NCBI GenBank assembly: GCA_016124855.1
Contig: WGMX01000008.1
Coordinates: 1-64,000 of the forward strand
Length of the DNA stretch: 64,000 bases
Source of the DNA: Anaerolineaceae bacterium
GTDB lineage: Bacteria; Chloroflexota; Anaerolineae; Aggregatilineales; Phototrophicaceae
Reading direction: 5' to 3'
Shown: positions 49,146-59,268 of the stretch, piece by piece
Numbering within the stretch: position 1 is the first letter of the stretch
How the letters are laid out: each line of letters opens with the position of its first letter
Position numbers and translations under genes: made by a program
Notes under the pieces: generated by a model
What the model saw: the letters and a program-made list of their open reading frames with translations, nothing else
What the model was told of the DNA's origin: nothing
Databases searched by the model: none

Positions 49146-49161
49146 GGCAGGTTTAATAGCT

Positions 49162-49195
49162 AAAAAGGAGCCGATCTTAGGATCGGCTCCTTTTT
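49162..49195 (+). terminator. Strong rho-independent terminator
   Basis: AAAAAGGAGCCGATC-TTAG-GATCGGCTCCTTTTT. Confidence 0.92.
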
Positions 49196-50033
49196 ATTTG
49201 CGCATCGCACTGATTATCAAACCAAGTATCCCTGCCCCACCCAACACCAATATAGGGAGTATTGGTGGAATGCGCGAAGGTATAACGAAATCCGCCGATG
49301 GATTGACACTGACAGTAGCATTCTCGAATGGTGTACCACTGCTAGTCGTAGGTGGAGGGTTTACTGCCCCTAAATTGGGGGGAATGGTGAAGGTTGGAAG
49401 TGGTGTCTGGCTGCCAACAGCCAATATATTAGGACTTGTACCACCTGTACTGTTTCCATTATTCGCGGATGATTCTATAGGCAGAGGTAAAGCACCTACA
49501 CCCGCCGTGGCTGTCAAAACGCCTCCCGGTGTTTGCGTCAACACAACTAAGGTGGAGTTTACTTGCTGTGCGCTGATGTCAGGTGTTGGTGTTCCCAATG
49601 TTAAATCAGGAATGCGATCAACATTGCCCTTAATAGTGACGAGTTCGTCAAAAACCCAGCCCGTCCCACTGGGCGACTGACTATATTGAAACTGATACCA
49701 CCGATAATATCGACCAATAACGGTATAGCTATCACCAGCTCGAATAGTTCCCAACCGATCTGATTCGGGGTCAGGCTGCGAACGAACATTAGCCTCAGTA
49801 ATGGCTTCAAGTAATGCTGAACCCTCTGGGGTTGGGGTTCTTGTGACGGGAATATTAGTTGTACCGAGTTCATTTGCAGGCACAAGCGGCAACGGGGTTG
49901 GTAGACTAGCTTGAACAGGCGTCGCGGTTGGCCCATCTTGCTCCGCAGGTTCTGCTCTAACTCGACCGTGAAAAAATATAAATCCCGCGATAATAAAAAG
50001 TGATATCCATACGTTTCGTTTCATTTTGATCAA
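49194..50033 (-). CDS. SH3-domain protein with C-terminal TM anchor
   Basis: Signal-like N-terminus; SH3-like EANVRSQPDPESDRLGTIRAGDSYTVIGR; C-terminal hydrophobic helix. Confidence 0.75.
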   Translation of the reverse strand: MIKMKRNVWISLFIIAGFIFFHGRVRAEPAEQDGPTATPVQASLPTPLPLVPANELGTTNIPVTRTPTPEGSALLEAITEANVRSQPDPESDRLGTIRAGDSYTVIGRYYRWYQFQYSQSPSGTGWVFDELVTIKGNVDRIPDLTLGTPTPDISAQQVNSTLVVLTQTPGGVLTATAGVGALPLPIESSANNGNSTGGTSPNILAVGSQTPLPTFTIPPNLGAVNPPPTTSSGTPFENATVSVNPSADFVIPSRIPPILPILVLGGAGILGLIISAMRK

Positions 50034-50037
50034 TTAC

Positions 50038-51687
50038 TCACCACGAAATACGATTAACCGGCGTAAGTCGACCTTGTTCAGCATCCCTCCGCTCGCTACC
50101 GTTTACCAAATAGCCTTGATACTCTTGGTTAGCAAATCCCACGGCTGTCCATCCGCTTAATACAAAAGGTGGAGGCTGTATTTTCCCGTCCTTACACACA
50201 TCACAACTCACTGGTATCCATTCGCCATTATATCGGCGTGCTATGTGCATGTGAGTGCCGTTAGAAAAGCCGCCCTCACAAGAAGGTCTGCCGACTTGGT
50301 CACCGAGATTAACATGTGTCCCGACTGGAACTCTACCCTCACTCGCCAAATGCAAATAGAGAATCGTCCAACCCGTCGTTTCATCACCGTCTCCATCGAG
50401 GTCAAGTATGACTACTCCATTATCGCTGCGGGCGATAAGACCAGCGGCTACCGCGGTTCCCCAAAACTCGGAGATATAACACGGGGAACTACCATCAGGA
50501 CGATCATCCGGTGGAGCGAAATCGATTGCGGACCATGCGCTGCCACTCCCCCAGCCACCGTGCGGACCGCCTGTGAAAAACCACGTCTGTCCTGCAGCGA
50601 AAGGAAAAGCCAAGTCAGGCTGCTGCAATCCTTGTGGAATCTCAGTATCCGTAATCCCGACAAGAGAATGTCCGAAAAGTGCGGTATAGGTTTTGAATAA
50701 CCCATCGCTGCTAACGTCGTTTTCCCATACCAAATAGTCGTTTTGCAAACTCAAAAAATATTGGACACCAACAGTTCCAGCATTAAGGTCGCTTGCAAAG
50801 CTTAAACGGGTTCCATCGTCAAACTCGAGCGTATCTTTGCCTCTATATTTCCAGCCATAGTATCCGGCATTTAACTGATTGGCAGCCCAACTTAATTGTT
50901 TATATAACCCGCTTCGATCAAAACCGTCGGGAGATGGCTTTCCTTGAATTGGGAACTGTTTTATATTGTCGTCAAGTTGTATTTGAGTCAACCATTGCGA
51001 CCGGTATTGAAGAACAGCTAACAGAAGGCGTACATCGACACTGTATTCAAGTGATACACGTTGTATTACCGCTGCGGCAGACAAAACTAAATCATCGACT
51101 TTGTCACTTGCCGTCCGAATATAGCCTTGCTGCTGCTCGACAAACCCATCTACATCAAAACCACGACTACTTGGGCCACGTACAAAAAGGCTGTCAGAAA
51201 TGATCTTAAATGATGGTGAATTCGTTGTTGGCTCGCCCGGTATCAAAATAACTTGTCCAACCTCTAAAATATTAGGGTCTTCAATTGCATTTATTCTTAA
51301 GATCGTTTCGAGACGCACACCGAACTGCGCGGCAATGCCGGAAAGGGTATCGCCAGACTGAACTATATAAGTTTTACTTACTGAAGTGGCAATAGCATCT
51401 TGGTTAGGTGTTGAGATTACCGTGGGTGTTGTCGCCAGTTGAACTGGGGGTAAAGCCGTTGGAGTTGCTTCTAACGGCGTTACAAGAGACCTTCCGCTGG
51501 TAGCTGTTGCTGTAATCACAATAACGACCGGCTCTAGTTTGGTACATCCAGTTATCATAGATAGAATACTGATTAGGCCAGTTCCTAGCAGGAGCAAACA
51601 CCGAGTGCGAGTTGTTCTCGCCTCGGTTAACGAACTGGTGACGTCTTTCATTTGAGCGTTTCTCATACCGTAGTGTATACTAGCCAA
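50038..51687 (-). CDS. LysM-domain M23-like peptidase/lipoprotein
   Basis: LysM TYIVQSGDTLSGIAAQFGVRLETILRINAI; M23-like GPHGGWGSGSAWSAIDFAPP...NGTHMHIARR. Confidence 0.82.
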   Translation of the reverse strand: MASIHYGMRNAQMKDVTSSLTEARTTRTRCLLLLGTGLISILSMITGCTKLEPVVIVITATATSGRSLVTPLEATPTALPPVQLATTPTVISTPNQDAIATSVSKTYIVQSGDTLSGIAAQFGVRLETILRINAIEDPNILEVGQVILIPGEPTTNSPSFKIISDSLFVRGPSSRGFDVDGFVEQQQGYIRTASDKVDDLVLSAAAVIQRVSLEYSVDVRLLLAVLQYRSQWLTQIQLDDNIKQFPIQGKPSPDGFDRSGLYKQLSWAANQLNAGYYGWKYRGKDTLEFDDGTRLSFASDLNAGTVGVQYFLSLQNDYLVWENDVSSDGLFKTYTALFGHSLVGITDTEIPQGLQQPDLAFPFAAGQTWFFTGGPHGGWGSGSAWSAIDFAPPDDRPDGSSPCYISEFWGTAVAAGLIARSDNGVVILDLDGDGDETTGWTILYLHLASEGRVPVGTHVNLGDQVGRPSCEGGFSNGTHMHIARRYNGEWIPVSCDVCKDGKIQPPPFVLSGWTAVGFANQEYQGYLVNGSERRDAEQGRLTPVNRISW

Positions 51688-51752
51688 TCATGATGATAAG
51701 ATGAAGTGTCGTCTAGACAAATTTAAATGAAATCCACAGGAGTAATGATTAA

Positions 51753-52085
51753 ATGGCTAGCCAAGCAGAAATTGCGGAAATTTTCCCTATTATGGCTTCT
51801 CGATTTATACCTTCTAAGGCTGAAGGTGTCAATGCGACTATTCAATTTAACCTCAGCGGAGATAACGGCGGACTTTTTTGGCTGACAATCGCCGATGGAA
51901 CATGTGTAGCAGGTGAAGGGCAAGCTGAGAATCCTAAGATGACTCTTAAGGCCAGTGCTGATGATTGGCACGCCGTATCGACCGGAAAAATGGGCGCGAT
52001 GCAAGCATTTATGAGTGGGAAAATTAAGATCGAGGGAGATATGGGTATGGCAATGAAACTACAAACGATGTTCGCCACCTCTTAA
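51753..52085 (+). CDS. SCP2 sterol-binding domain protein
   Basis: 110 aa; VNATIQFNLSGDNGGLFWLTIADGTC...MTLKASADDWHAVSTGKMGAMQAFMSGKIKIEGDMGMAMKL. Confidence 0.9.
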   Translation: MASQAEIAEIFPIMASRFIPSKAEGVNATIQFNLSGDNGGLFWLTIADGTCVAGEGQAENPKMTLKASADDWHAVSTGKMGAMQAFMSGKIKIEGDMGMAMKLQTMFATS

Positions 52086-52101
52086 TTGCGATGACAAGCG
52101 T

Positions 52102-52131
52102 ATACCGCCCGATATGTGTTTCGGGCGGTAT
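52102..52131. terminator. Inverted repeat between convergent genes (candidate bidirectional terminator)
   Basis: ATACCGCCCGA-TATGTGTT-TCGGGCGGTAT, perfect 11-bp stem. Confidence 0.7.
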
Positions 52132-52144
52132 GTCACACTTGCGC

Positions 52145-53173
52145 TTAGTTCCAATTACTACTGTCGAAGTCCAAGTCAAGATCGGATCCTACCATACTGG
52201 CATATCCAATCGCGTCCTCAACCGCTTCCTTCAAATCCTCATCTTCCGCTTCCTCAGCGTCTTCTGCCAGTGCCGTTAATAACCGCATTGCCTGTGAGCC
52301 GCCAATTTCGCCCAGTGACCAAATCGCTACTTGTTTAATTTCACGTTCATCGGCAACTGCGATTTTACCAAGTAACGTGACTGCTTCTTCGATTTCCAAT
52401 TCTCCGGCTGCACGAGTAGCCTCATAGCGTATCTCAGAATCGTCATTGCGCATCTCTCGAATAATGGTTTCGTTCCAACGCGGATCGTAAGAACGTCCCA
52501 TTGCATACACCGCGCTCACTCGCATAAGATGTTCATCACTCTCATAGGCTTCTTGAATGGCCTCCGCCACGAACTCAAGGCTGCTGTTGGAAATAGCCTC
52601 TAAAGCACGGCGGCGTACCTGAATATCCTCGACTTCATCGTTCAAGAGATTGATTACTGCATCCTGTGCGCGAGTGGCCTCAGCTTCTGGAATTTCCTCA
52701 TATTCACCAAGTAATATAAAGCGCCCAAGTTCGCTGGCTGCTCTCGCTCGTACCACCGAGCTTTCATCATTTTCGACCAGATCAATCAATCGCGACATCA
52801 AACCTATTGACTCATCGATCCATAACAGATCAATCGCCGCACTTCTGACAATTCCATCGGCGTCGTCAAGAGCGAGATATCCGAGCGCTTCATAGTTAAA
52901 ATCGAAATTGAGTTCACTGGCCTCTGCCAGTTCGACAATGATCTTGCGTTTAAATTCGGAGGAAAGGGTGTTCCAAACCGGCTCCAAAATCTGCAACGAT
53001 GTATTATCCAGATCGGAAAGTCCATAATACACTGCTGTCGAGACGTGTTGACCTTCGTCATTTGCTTGTTGTAAAGCTGTTACCACCTCATCAATGGAAG
53101 GCTTATTTACCGGACTGACATCCAGTTCATCGTTTTCCTCATAATCGTTATACTCATTATCCGCCATCTTCAA
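52145..53173 (-). CDS. HEAT-repeat protein, acidic
   Basis: Repeats such as SAVYAMGRSYDPRWNETIIREMRNDDSEIRYEATRAAGELE. Confidence 0.85.
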   Translation of the reverse strand: MKMADNEYNDYEENDELDVSPVNKPSIDEVVTALQQANDEGQHVSTAVYYGLSDLDNTSLQILEPVWNTLSSEFKRKIIVELAEASELNFDFNYEALGYLALDDADGIVRSAAIDLLWIDESIGLMSRLIDLVENDESSVVRARAASELGRFILLGEYEEIPEAEATRAQDAVINLLNDEVEDIQVRRRALEAISNSSLEFVAEAIQEAYESDEHLMRVSAVYAMGRSYDPRWNETIIREMRNDDSEIRYEATRAAGELEIEEAVTLLGKIAVADEREIKQVAIWSLGEIGGSQAMRLLTALAEDAEEAEDEDLKEAVEDAIGYASMVGSDLDLDFDSSNWN

Positions 53174-53180
53174 CTCTTTC

Positions 53181-54635
53181 TTATCGCAACACGTTTGTTA
53201 CAGGGTTTATCACATCATTAAGCAATACTAAAACCGAAAGTGAAAGCAGCAGCGCAAGACCAATAAGATGTACAAGCCCTTCTCGTTCCGGCGCAATTGG
53301 TTTACCACGAATAATTTCGATGACCACAAATAGAATGCGTCCCCCGTCCAAAGCAGGAATCGGTAGAAGATTGAAAAAGCCAAGTCCTACACTAATCGTT
53401 GCGATAAAGAGCAATATAGGGGTAATGCGCTTTTGTGCAATGCTTTGTTCGATGAATACTGCCCCAATTTGACTAATTCCCAATACACTTACTGGACGAG
53501 CTTCCTGCGGCGTTATGGCACCACTCATTAATCTGGATGGTAGTTCGACAACCGATGAAATAACATCTACAACGCTGTCATACCCGTACTTAATGGAATT
53601 ACCCAATGACTGCGGCACATAGTCAATTTGTGGCAGTCCGACGAAAGTAATACCTAAGGTCGCATCTTTCTGAACACCTGCAATGACCACGCCCAACGCC
53701 CCTTGACCCTGCGGCGGATTTGCACGAGGAGTAAGTGTAACGTCAATCGTCTGACCATCTCGGTCAATGGTTAACACGACCGTCTTTCCTAAATTCGCTT
53801 GAATTTTTGCACGGAAATCATCAATACTTGAGATCGTCTCCCCATTAAATGCCACAACAAGATCATTAGGGCGTAAATCGGCACGCTCGGCTGGTGAATC
53901 TTTACTGACATCACGAATCTGGGTAAAGGTCTGCGCTGCACTAGGAGCTAGGTTCGTTGAATTTGCCACTGTAAGGGTGACCTGCTCATTATTGGCTCCC
54001 CGTAGCACATTCAAATGAATAGGTTGTTCTGTGGCTGAATAATACGTGCTGAGGAATTCACCCGTATTCTGAAACTTATTTCCGTTAATGTCCGTGATAA
54101 TGTCATCCTGCCGCAATCCGGATTGCGCCAACACGGATGAACTGTCAAGGTTAACCACTTGGACACTTGCGCCGACAATCTGTTGAATGCCCAGAAGCGC
54201 TACAAACGCGAAAAGGATAAATGCCAGAATAAAATTAGCCGCAGCCCCGGCTGCCATGAAGATAATCCGCGCAATGGGGCTTGCTTCATTAACGGATTTT
54301 GGCTTAGCTATTTGATGATTCGCATCCGCTTCTATCTGCTGGCGCCGAATAAACTCTTGACGGTCTTCTTCCACTGATTCGTCGTCGAGCGGGCGAATAA
54401 CATCTTCCCCCAACGGGCGAACAAACCCCCCTAATGGAATCCAATTCAAGGTGAACTCGGTTTCACGCCATGTAAACAGTTTCCGAACCTTAGGCGGGAA
54501 GCCGAGACCAAACTCAAGGATGGTAATCCCAACGGATTTTGCTGCAAAAAAATGTCCCAACTCATGAATGAGAATCAGTGGAGTCAGAACAATAACAAAA
54601 GCTAAAATAACCACAATTGGATTGTTTTCAAGCAT
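53181..54635 (-). CDS. rseP: Site-2 protease, RseP/M50 family
   Basis: LILIHELGHFFAAKSVGI (HExxH), PDZ segments, NLLPIPALDGGRILF. Confidence 0.93.
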   Translation of the reverse strand: MLENNPIVVILAFVIVLTPLILIHELGHFFAAKSVGITILEFGLGFPPKVRKLFTWRETEFTLNWIPLGGFVRPLGEDVIRPLDDESVEEDRQEFIRRQQIEADANHQIAKPKSVNEASPIARIIFMAAGAAANFILAFILFAFVALLGIQQIVGASVQVVNLDSSSVLAQSGLRQDDIITDINGNKFQNTGEFLSTYYSATEQPIHLNVLRGANNEQVTLTVANSTNLAPSAAQTFTQIRDVSKDSPAERADLRPNDLVVAFNGETISSIDDFRAKIQANLGKTVVLTIDRDGQTIDVTLTPRANPPQGQGALGVVIAGVQKDATLGITFVGLPQIDYVPQSLGNSIKYGYDSVVDVISSVVELPSRLMSGAITPQEARPVSVLGISQIGAVFIEQSIAQKRITPILLFIATISVGLGFFNLLPIPALDGGRILFVVIEIIRGKPIAPEREGLVHLIGLALLLSLSVLVLLNDVINPVTNVLR

Positions 54636-54735
54636 TGGGGATTGTCCTCAATTGATACAGAAGTCTCTCACCGCCTTGGTTGGCGCATCGACAATTGCAT
54701 TATAAAGTGAATGAACAACTTAAATCAATTGACCT

Positions 54736-55734
54736 TCATTGACTATTAACTTCGTCACTTTGTACGATATAGGCGCCACTTCCCGCGCTTGCCACCCGAA
54801 TATCCAATATAGCAGACAGTGTTTTTAGTTGTTTAATTACTTCAGGTACGTCTTTTCTAACACAAATACAATGTACATTTGGGCCAGCATCTAGGGTATA
54901 GCAAACTCGCAGTCCATCTTGGCGCCACTGTTTTACTTGCTGCATGATCGCAACGCTGGCAGGCTGCCAATAAAACAGCGGTGGACGGCTGGTCATCATC
55001 ACCGAATGCATCAGATTACTATCTTCTTCAATAACCTCGGAAAACGATTCGAAGTCACGGTTCAAAAGTGCTTCTTTGCATATCTTGAGCCTGTTGTCGA
55101 CGTGTTTCAAGCGTCCCTCTTGTAAGTCGCTGGTACGGGCCGACTGATGCCCTTCTGTAGAACCAACTTTTTTATGAGAATCACTTACCACCACAATAAT
55201 GTCGACCAAATCCCAATAGTCAGGAGACGCAATAGTCTCCGCATATGAACTCTCGTGATCGTCTCCCCTGTGCCATTCAACGAAACCTGTGGGGATTGAT
55301 CGTGATGCCGACCCAGACCCTAAACGTGCCAGCGTAGAAAGTGTCCTTTCGGATAACGTGATATTCGCTGCGCTTATTGACGCCAATGTGAGTGCCGCAA
55401 ACGAAGAGGCTGAAGAGGCAATTCCTGCCCCCATCGGAAAGTTGTTTGTCGAGATGACATTGGCATAATTGGGCAAACTCGGAACATATTTACGCAGATT
55501 GTCTAAATGCTTTACAACACGCTCAAGGGCTTGCCCCAATTGTGGCTGATTATTAAGTACAAGACTATTTTCTTTTTGGGCATCATTCCATATGACAGTT
55601 GTCTCTGTGTACAGACCGTCAAGGTTCATACTCAAGGATGAATTCTCAGGTAACCGCAGCTCTTCATCGCGGTTGCCCCAATATTTGATAAAAGCGATGT
55701 TTGCATGCGCTCGCGCGGTAGCCGTATGTATCAT
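54736..55734 (-). CDS. Diphosphomevalonate (or phosphomevalonate) decarboxylase
   Basis: ANIAFIKYWGNRDEELRLPENSSLSM, GAGIASSASSFAALT, GSGSASRSIPTGFVEW, YTLDAGPNVHCI. Confidence 0.9.
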   Translation of the reverse strand: MIHTATARAHANIAFIKYWGNRDEELRLPENSSLSMNLDGLYTETTVIWNDAQKENSLVLNNQPQLGQALERVVKHLDNLRKYVPSLPNYANVISTNNFPMGAGIASSASSFAALTLASISAANITLSERTLSTLARLGSGSASRSIPTGFVEWHRGDDHESSYAETIASPDYWDLVDIIVVVSDSHKKVGSTEGHQSARTSDLQEGRLKHVDNRLKICKEALLNRDFESFSEVIEEDSNLMHSVMMTSRPPLFYWQPASVAIMQQVKQWRQDGLRVCYTLDAGPNVHCICVRKDVPEVIKQLKTLSAILDIRVASAGSGAYIVQSDEVNSQ

Positions 55735-55895
55735 AGTGATTTGCTGCTTTTCCAGATTGTGTTTAAAGGCTTATATTGCCATTTTTTTATTTATATGCGC
55801 AGGGTGAACTTCCAGTATTGGTATACGACATAAATGGTTATCAGATTACGCTATGCTATAATCATTGAATTAAGTGAGTTTTCCCTCAAATACAC

Positions 55896-56804
55896 TTGGA
55901 GAATCAATTGCGCTCTTTGATGGGACTTTTTCGCACCATGCGACCAAAGCAGTGGACGAAAAATGTAATTATCTATGCTGGCTTAGTATTTGATGGTCAG
56001 CTTTTTATTCCAAATGCGTTTTTGCGTGTTACTCTCAGTTTTGTGTTGTTGTGCCTTGCAGCAAGTACCGTCTATATTATCAACGACTTGGTCGATATCG
56101 AGCGTGACAAGCTTCACCCCAAGAAAAAATATCGTCCGCTTCCATCAGGTCAGCTTCCAATTCCACTGGCTATCTTTGCCGCAGTTTTGTTACCACTGGT
56201 TGCCATTATTGTGTCGGCGCTCTACAGCCCTATCTTTTCGGCCATTCTAGTTTTGTATATCATCATAAATGTTCTTTATGCATTCCGGCTAAAACATATT
56301 GTCTTGGTCGATGTTTTGACGGTTACGGCAGGCTATGTTCTGCGGGTAGCCGGAGGAGCACTTGTAATTACTGTGGTCAAGTTTTCGCCTTGGCTTTATG
56401 CAGTAATTGCCTTATTAGCTCTCTTTTTGGCGATAACCAAACGTCGGCAAGAACTATTGGCTTTAGGGCCAACCGCCGAAACAGTACGACCAATTTTTAA
56501 GGACTACAATCTCGCGCTTCTTGATGAAATGTTGCGTACAGTAAGCACAAGTACTCTAGTGGCCTATATCCTCTACACAATCGAATCTCCTTCTATTTTG
56601 CTGGCAAATACCAAAATTGCATTGGTGACTGTACCGTTTGTGTTATACGGGTTATTTCGCTATATGTACTTAATCTATGTAAAAGGTGAAGGAAGCGCAC
56701 CCGATGAAGTACTCCTAACAGATCATCCCCTTCAGCTGGCAATCTTTTTATGGGGGGTCTCATTTATTTTAGTGCTGTACGTTGCGCCGACGCTCATCAA
56801 ATAA
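55896..56804 (+). CDS. UbiA-family prenyltransferase, decaprenyl-phosphate phosphoribosyltransferase-like
   Basis: MRPKQWTKNVIIYAGLVFDGQL, NDLVDIERDKLHPKKKYRPLPSG, FLAITKRRQEL. Confidence 0.85.
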   Translation: MENQLRSLMGLFRTMRPKQWTKNVIIYAGLVFDGQLFIPNAFLRVTLSFVLLCLAASTVYIINDLVDIERDKLHPKKKYRPLPSGQLPIPLAIFAAVLLPLVAIIVSALYSPIFSAILVLYIIINVLYAFRLKHIVLVDVLTVTAGYVLRVAGGALVITVVKFSPWLYAVIALLALFLAITKRRQELLALGPTAETVRPIFKDYNLALLDEMLRTVSTSTLVAYILYTIESPSILLANTKIALVTVPFVLYGLFRYMYLIYVKGEGSAPDEVLLTDHPLQLAIFLWGVSFILVLYVAPTLIK

Positions 56805-56809
56805 ATTAT

Positions 56810-57748
56810 ATGGAAACCGTTTCAGCCCCTGCCAAAATTATCCTGCTTGGTGAACATGCCGTTGTCTATGGACAACCTTCATTAGCCGTCCCCTTATCAT
56901 CTCTCCGTACTTATGCAGAAATAGTCAATTTGCCAAAAGGCTCAGGGCTAAAAGTTGTCGCTGCCGATTTAAACAATCAGGAATTTTATGTTAATTCAGC
57001 TTCTCAAGAGATCGATAGCCCCCTATTTACAGCGGCGTGGCTGCTGCTTAACCATTTAGATTGCCCTCCCCCCGATGCGACTATTACGCTGCATTCAGAT
57101 ATTCCAATTGCCAGTGGAATGGGCAGTGGTGCTGCTATAACGACCGCTCTCTTCCGGGCTTTGCTCTTAGCGCTAAACCAATCACTTTCGTCCGAGAAAC
57201 TAAATGCATTAGCTTATGAGGTTGAGAAAATTCATCATGGAACGCCTAGCGGTATTGATAACACGGTAATCGTGTTTGAGCAGCCAATCTATTTTGTGCG
57301 GGGGCAACCCATAGAACGACTTACCATTGGCAAACCATTTGTTCTGTTAGTTGGTAACACAGGTATAGGTTCGTCTACAAAAAGTGTTGTGAGTGATGTT
57401 AGGACACTCTACGAAGCCAACGTCGAATTCATCACAGAGAAATTTAACTCAATTGGTGAACTTGTGCGTTCAGGCCGGAAAGCGATAGAGTTAGGTGATC
57501 ATCTCAATTTGGGGAAAATAATGTATGACAACCATCAGTTTTTGCAAGAGATCAGCGTATCTTCCCCCTCTTTAGATATGCTGGTAGATGCTGCACGAAC
57601 TTCCGGCGCGCTGGGAGCCAAACTTTCTGGAGCTGGACGCGGAGGCAATATGATTGCGTTAGTTTCTCCAGATAAAGCGCCTACTATTAAAAATGCACTT
57701 CTCGAAGCGGGCGCAGTTCAAGTTTATCAAACCATAGTTGGCAAATAA
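56810..57748 (+). CDS. Mevalonate kinase (GHMP family)
   Basis: APAKIILLGEHAVVYGQPSLAVPL, IASGMGSGAAITTALFRALL, HGTPSGIDNTV, AKLSGAGRGGNMIAL. ORF opens at 56750; METVSAPAK at 56810 is the likelier start. Confidence 0.93.
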   Translation: METVSAPAKIILLGEHAVVYGQPSLAVPLSSLRTYAEIVNLPKGSGLKVVAADLNNQEFYVNSASQEIDSPLFTAAWLLLNHLDCPPPDATITLHSDIPIASGMGSGAAITTALFRALLLALNQSLSSEKLNALAYEVEKIHHGTPSGIDNTVIVFEQPIYFVRGQPIERLTIGKPFVLLVGNTGIGSSTKSVVSDVRTLYEANVEFITEKFNSIGELVRSGRKAIELGDHLNLGKIMYDNHQFLQEISVSSPSLDMLVDAARTSGALGAKLSGAGRGGNMIALVSPDKAPTIKNALLEAGAVQVYQTIVGK

Positions 57749-57759
57749 GGTGTCTTGAA

Positions 57760-58545
57760 ATGTTGACGCTCGTGAAATTAGGTGGATCGCTAATTACAGA
57801 TAAGCGTGTTGAGAAGAGTTTCCGGCGCGATGTTGTGAAGCGGCTTGCTGATGACTTTATGGTTGCTTATATACAAGATCCGTCTTTAGAACTAATTATT
57901 GGTCATGGCAGTGGATCATTTGGTCATTTTGCAGCTAGTCGTGCCAATACGATTAATGGTGTGAAGACATCTGATGAATGGAAGGCTTTCGCACAAGTTA
58001 GTAATGTCGCTGCGGAGCTGAATGGTCTTGTGATTGAAGTTCTTCAGTCAGCCGGGCTTCCTGTTTGGGGGGTTCAGCCTTCGGCTACCCTTTTAGCTTC
58101 TGATGGGGTTGTCACATCAATGTCTATAGATTCTTTATTGAGGTCTTTAAGCTGTGGACTTATTCCTGTAATTTATGGTGATACTTCGTTTGACTTGGTT
58201 AGAGGTGGAACAATAATCTCGACTGAAAAGCTGTTCTTTTACCTCTGTTCGGTATTATCAGTTCATCGGATTTTCTTGTTAGGCGAAGTATCTGGTGTTT
58301 ACGATGGATCTGGTTCAGTTATAGAGTCCATTACTCAAACAAATTATCCCTCTTTGATCTCGTCTTTTGGAGGTTCTGCCGGTGTTGATGTGACTGGTGG
58401 GATGGAGACTAAGGTTGAGGATATGTTGAGTGTGGTGAATCAATTCTCGGATATGACTATACGAATTTTTGGTGGTTTAGAAGAAAATCTGCTCAGTAGG
58501 GCATTACTAGGCACAGCACTTCCGGGTACACTCATTTCGAAATGA
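57760..58545 (+). CDS. Isopentenyl phosphate kinase
   Basis: LVKLGGSLITDK, IIGHGSGSFGHFAA, PVIYGDTSFDLVRGGTIISTEKL, DVTGGMETKVEDML. Confidence 0.9.
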   Translation: MLTLVKLGGSLITDKRVEKSFRRDVVKRLADDFMVAYIQDPSLELIIGHGSGSFGHFAASRANTINGVKTSDEWKAFAQVSNVAAELNGLVIEVLQSAGLPVWGVQPSATLLASDGVVTSMSIDSLLRSLSCGLIPVIYGDTSFDLVRGGTIISTEKLFFYLCSVLSVHRIFLLGEVSGVYDGSGSVIESITQTNYPSLISSFGGSAGVDVTGGMETKVEDMLSVVNQFSDMTIRIFGGLEENLLSRALLGTALPGTLISK

Positions 58546-58710
58546 CTTTTTAACTCCTCTTTGTTCGGATTCGCCGAATTAGACTTTACACTTTAGAACT
58601 CAAAAGTTGGAAAATTCGAACGGATTCACGTAGACACAGTAGCACTATTGTTCTATGATTAAACTACTATAATTACGTGGTAGCACCATGTTCCTTAATC
58701 ACATGCTTTC

Positions 58711-58735
58711 GTAGGGACAAGTATGTGACCTGTCC
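58711..58735. repeat. Degenerate palindromic intergenic repeat
   Basis: GTAGGGACAAGTATGTGACCTGTCC, imperfect inverted arms GGACAaGTa/GACCTGTCC. Confidence 0.35.
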
Positions 58736-59129
58736 GGCATGGATGTCCCCTCGCCGGGCAGCGGCTATCAGCAGCGTGATAACGGACGATCTGAACTTGT
58801 ACTATGATCATCCGTATGCGAACGATGCTGATGTGGGATTTCAGAAGAGGAATATGAAAACTCTACACTCCACCACCTATTTTAGTCCTACCGTTACCTA
58901 GCAGAATTTCCGGAAACGATGAAAACTTTCAACTCCTTCCTACGCCTACTTTGGTTAAAAAACCTGTATTTCAGATGCCTAACCGTTGAATCATTGTGGT
59001 TAGTCAAATTTGCAATTTCAGCGGATATCTCCCTCATGGCCGCTGCGACAGTAGCAACAATTGCAACGCGGCGGAAATACGCGAGCCAGTCGCTGCAATC
59101 ACGCCATTTCAGCGGCATTCAGGGAGCTG

Positions 59130-59215
59130 CTCGCCCGCCAGAAATGTCGATTCTGCGGCTTCAGCCGTGTTTGCCGCCAGGCAATTCAGCGGTAATATTG
59201 CAATTTGTGCAATAA
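59130..59215. repeat. Dispersed imperfect repeat, copy B
   Basis: AAATGTCGATTCTGCGGCTTCAGCCG (59142-59167), 24/26 to 378-403, with flanking similarity. Confidence 0.6.
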
Positions 59216-59268
59216 TAAGTGCAGGAATCGTAAACTTTGGTCAAAATCCCTTTTAGCCATCGAGCTAT

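Noticed and set aside
49003-49680. 225-aa plus-strand ORF
   Set aside because: Overlaps the IscA-like gene out of frame, runs through a strong terminator, and is antisense to the SH3 protein; low-complexity translation.
58677-59256. Small ORFs in the repeat-rich intergenic region
   Set aside because: They cover repeat DNA on both strands with no recognisable domain.
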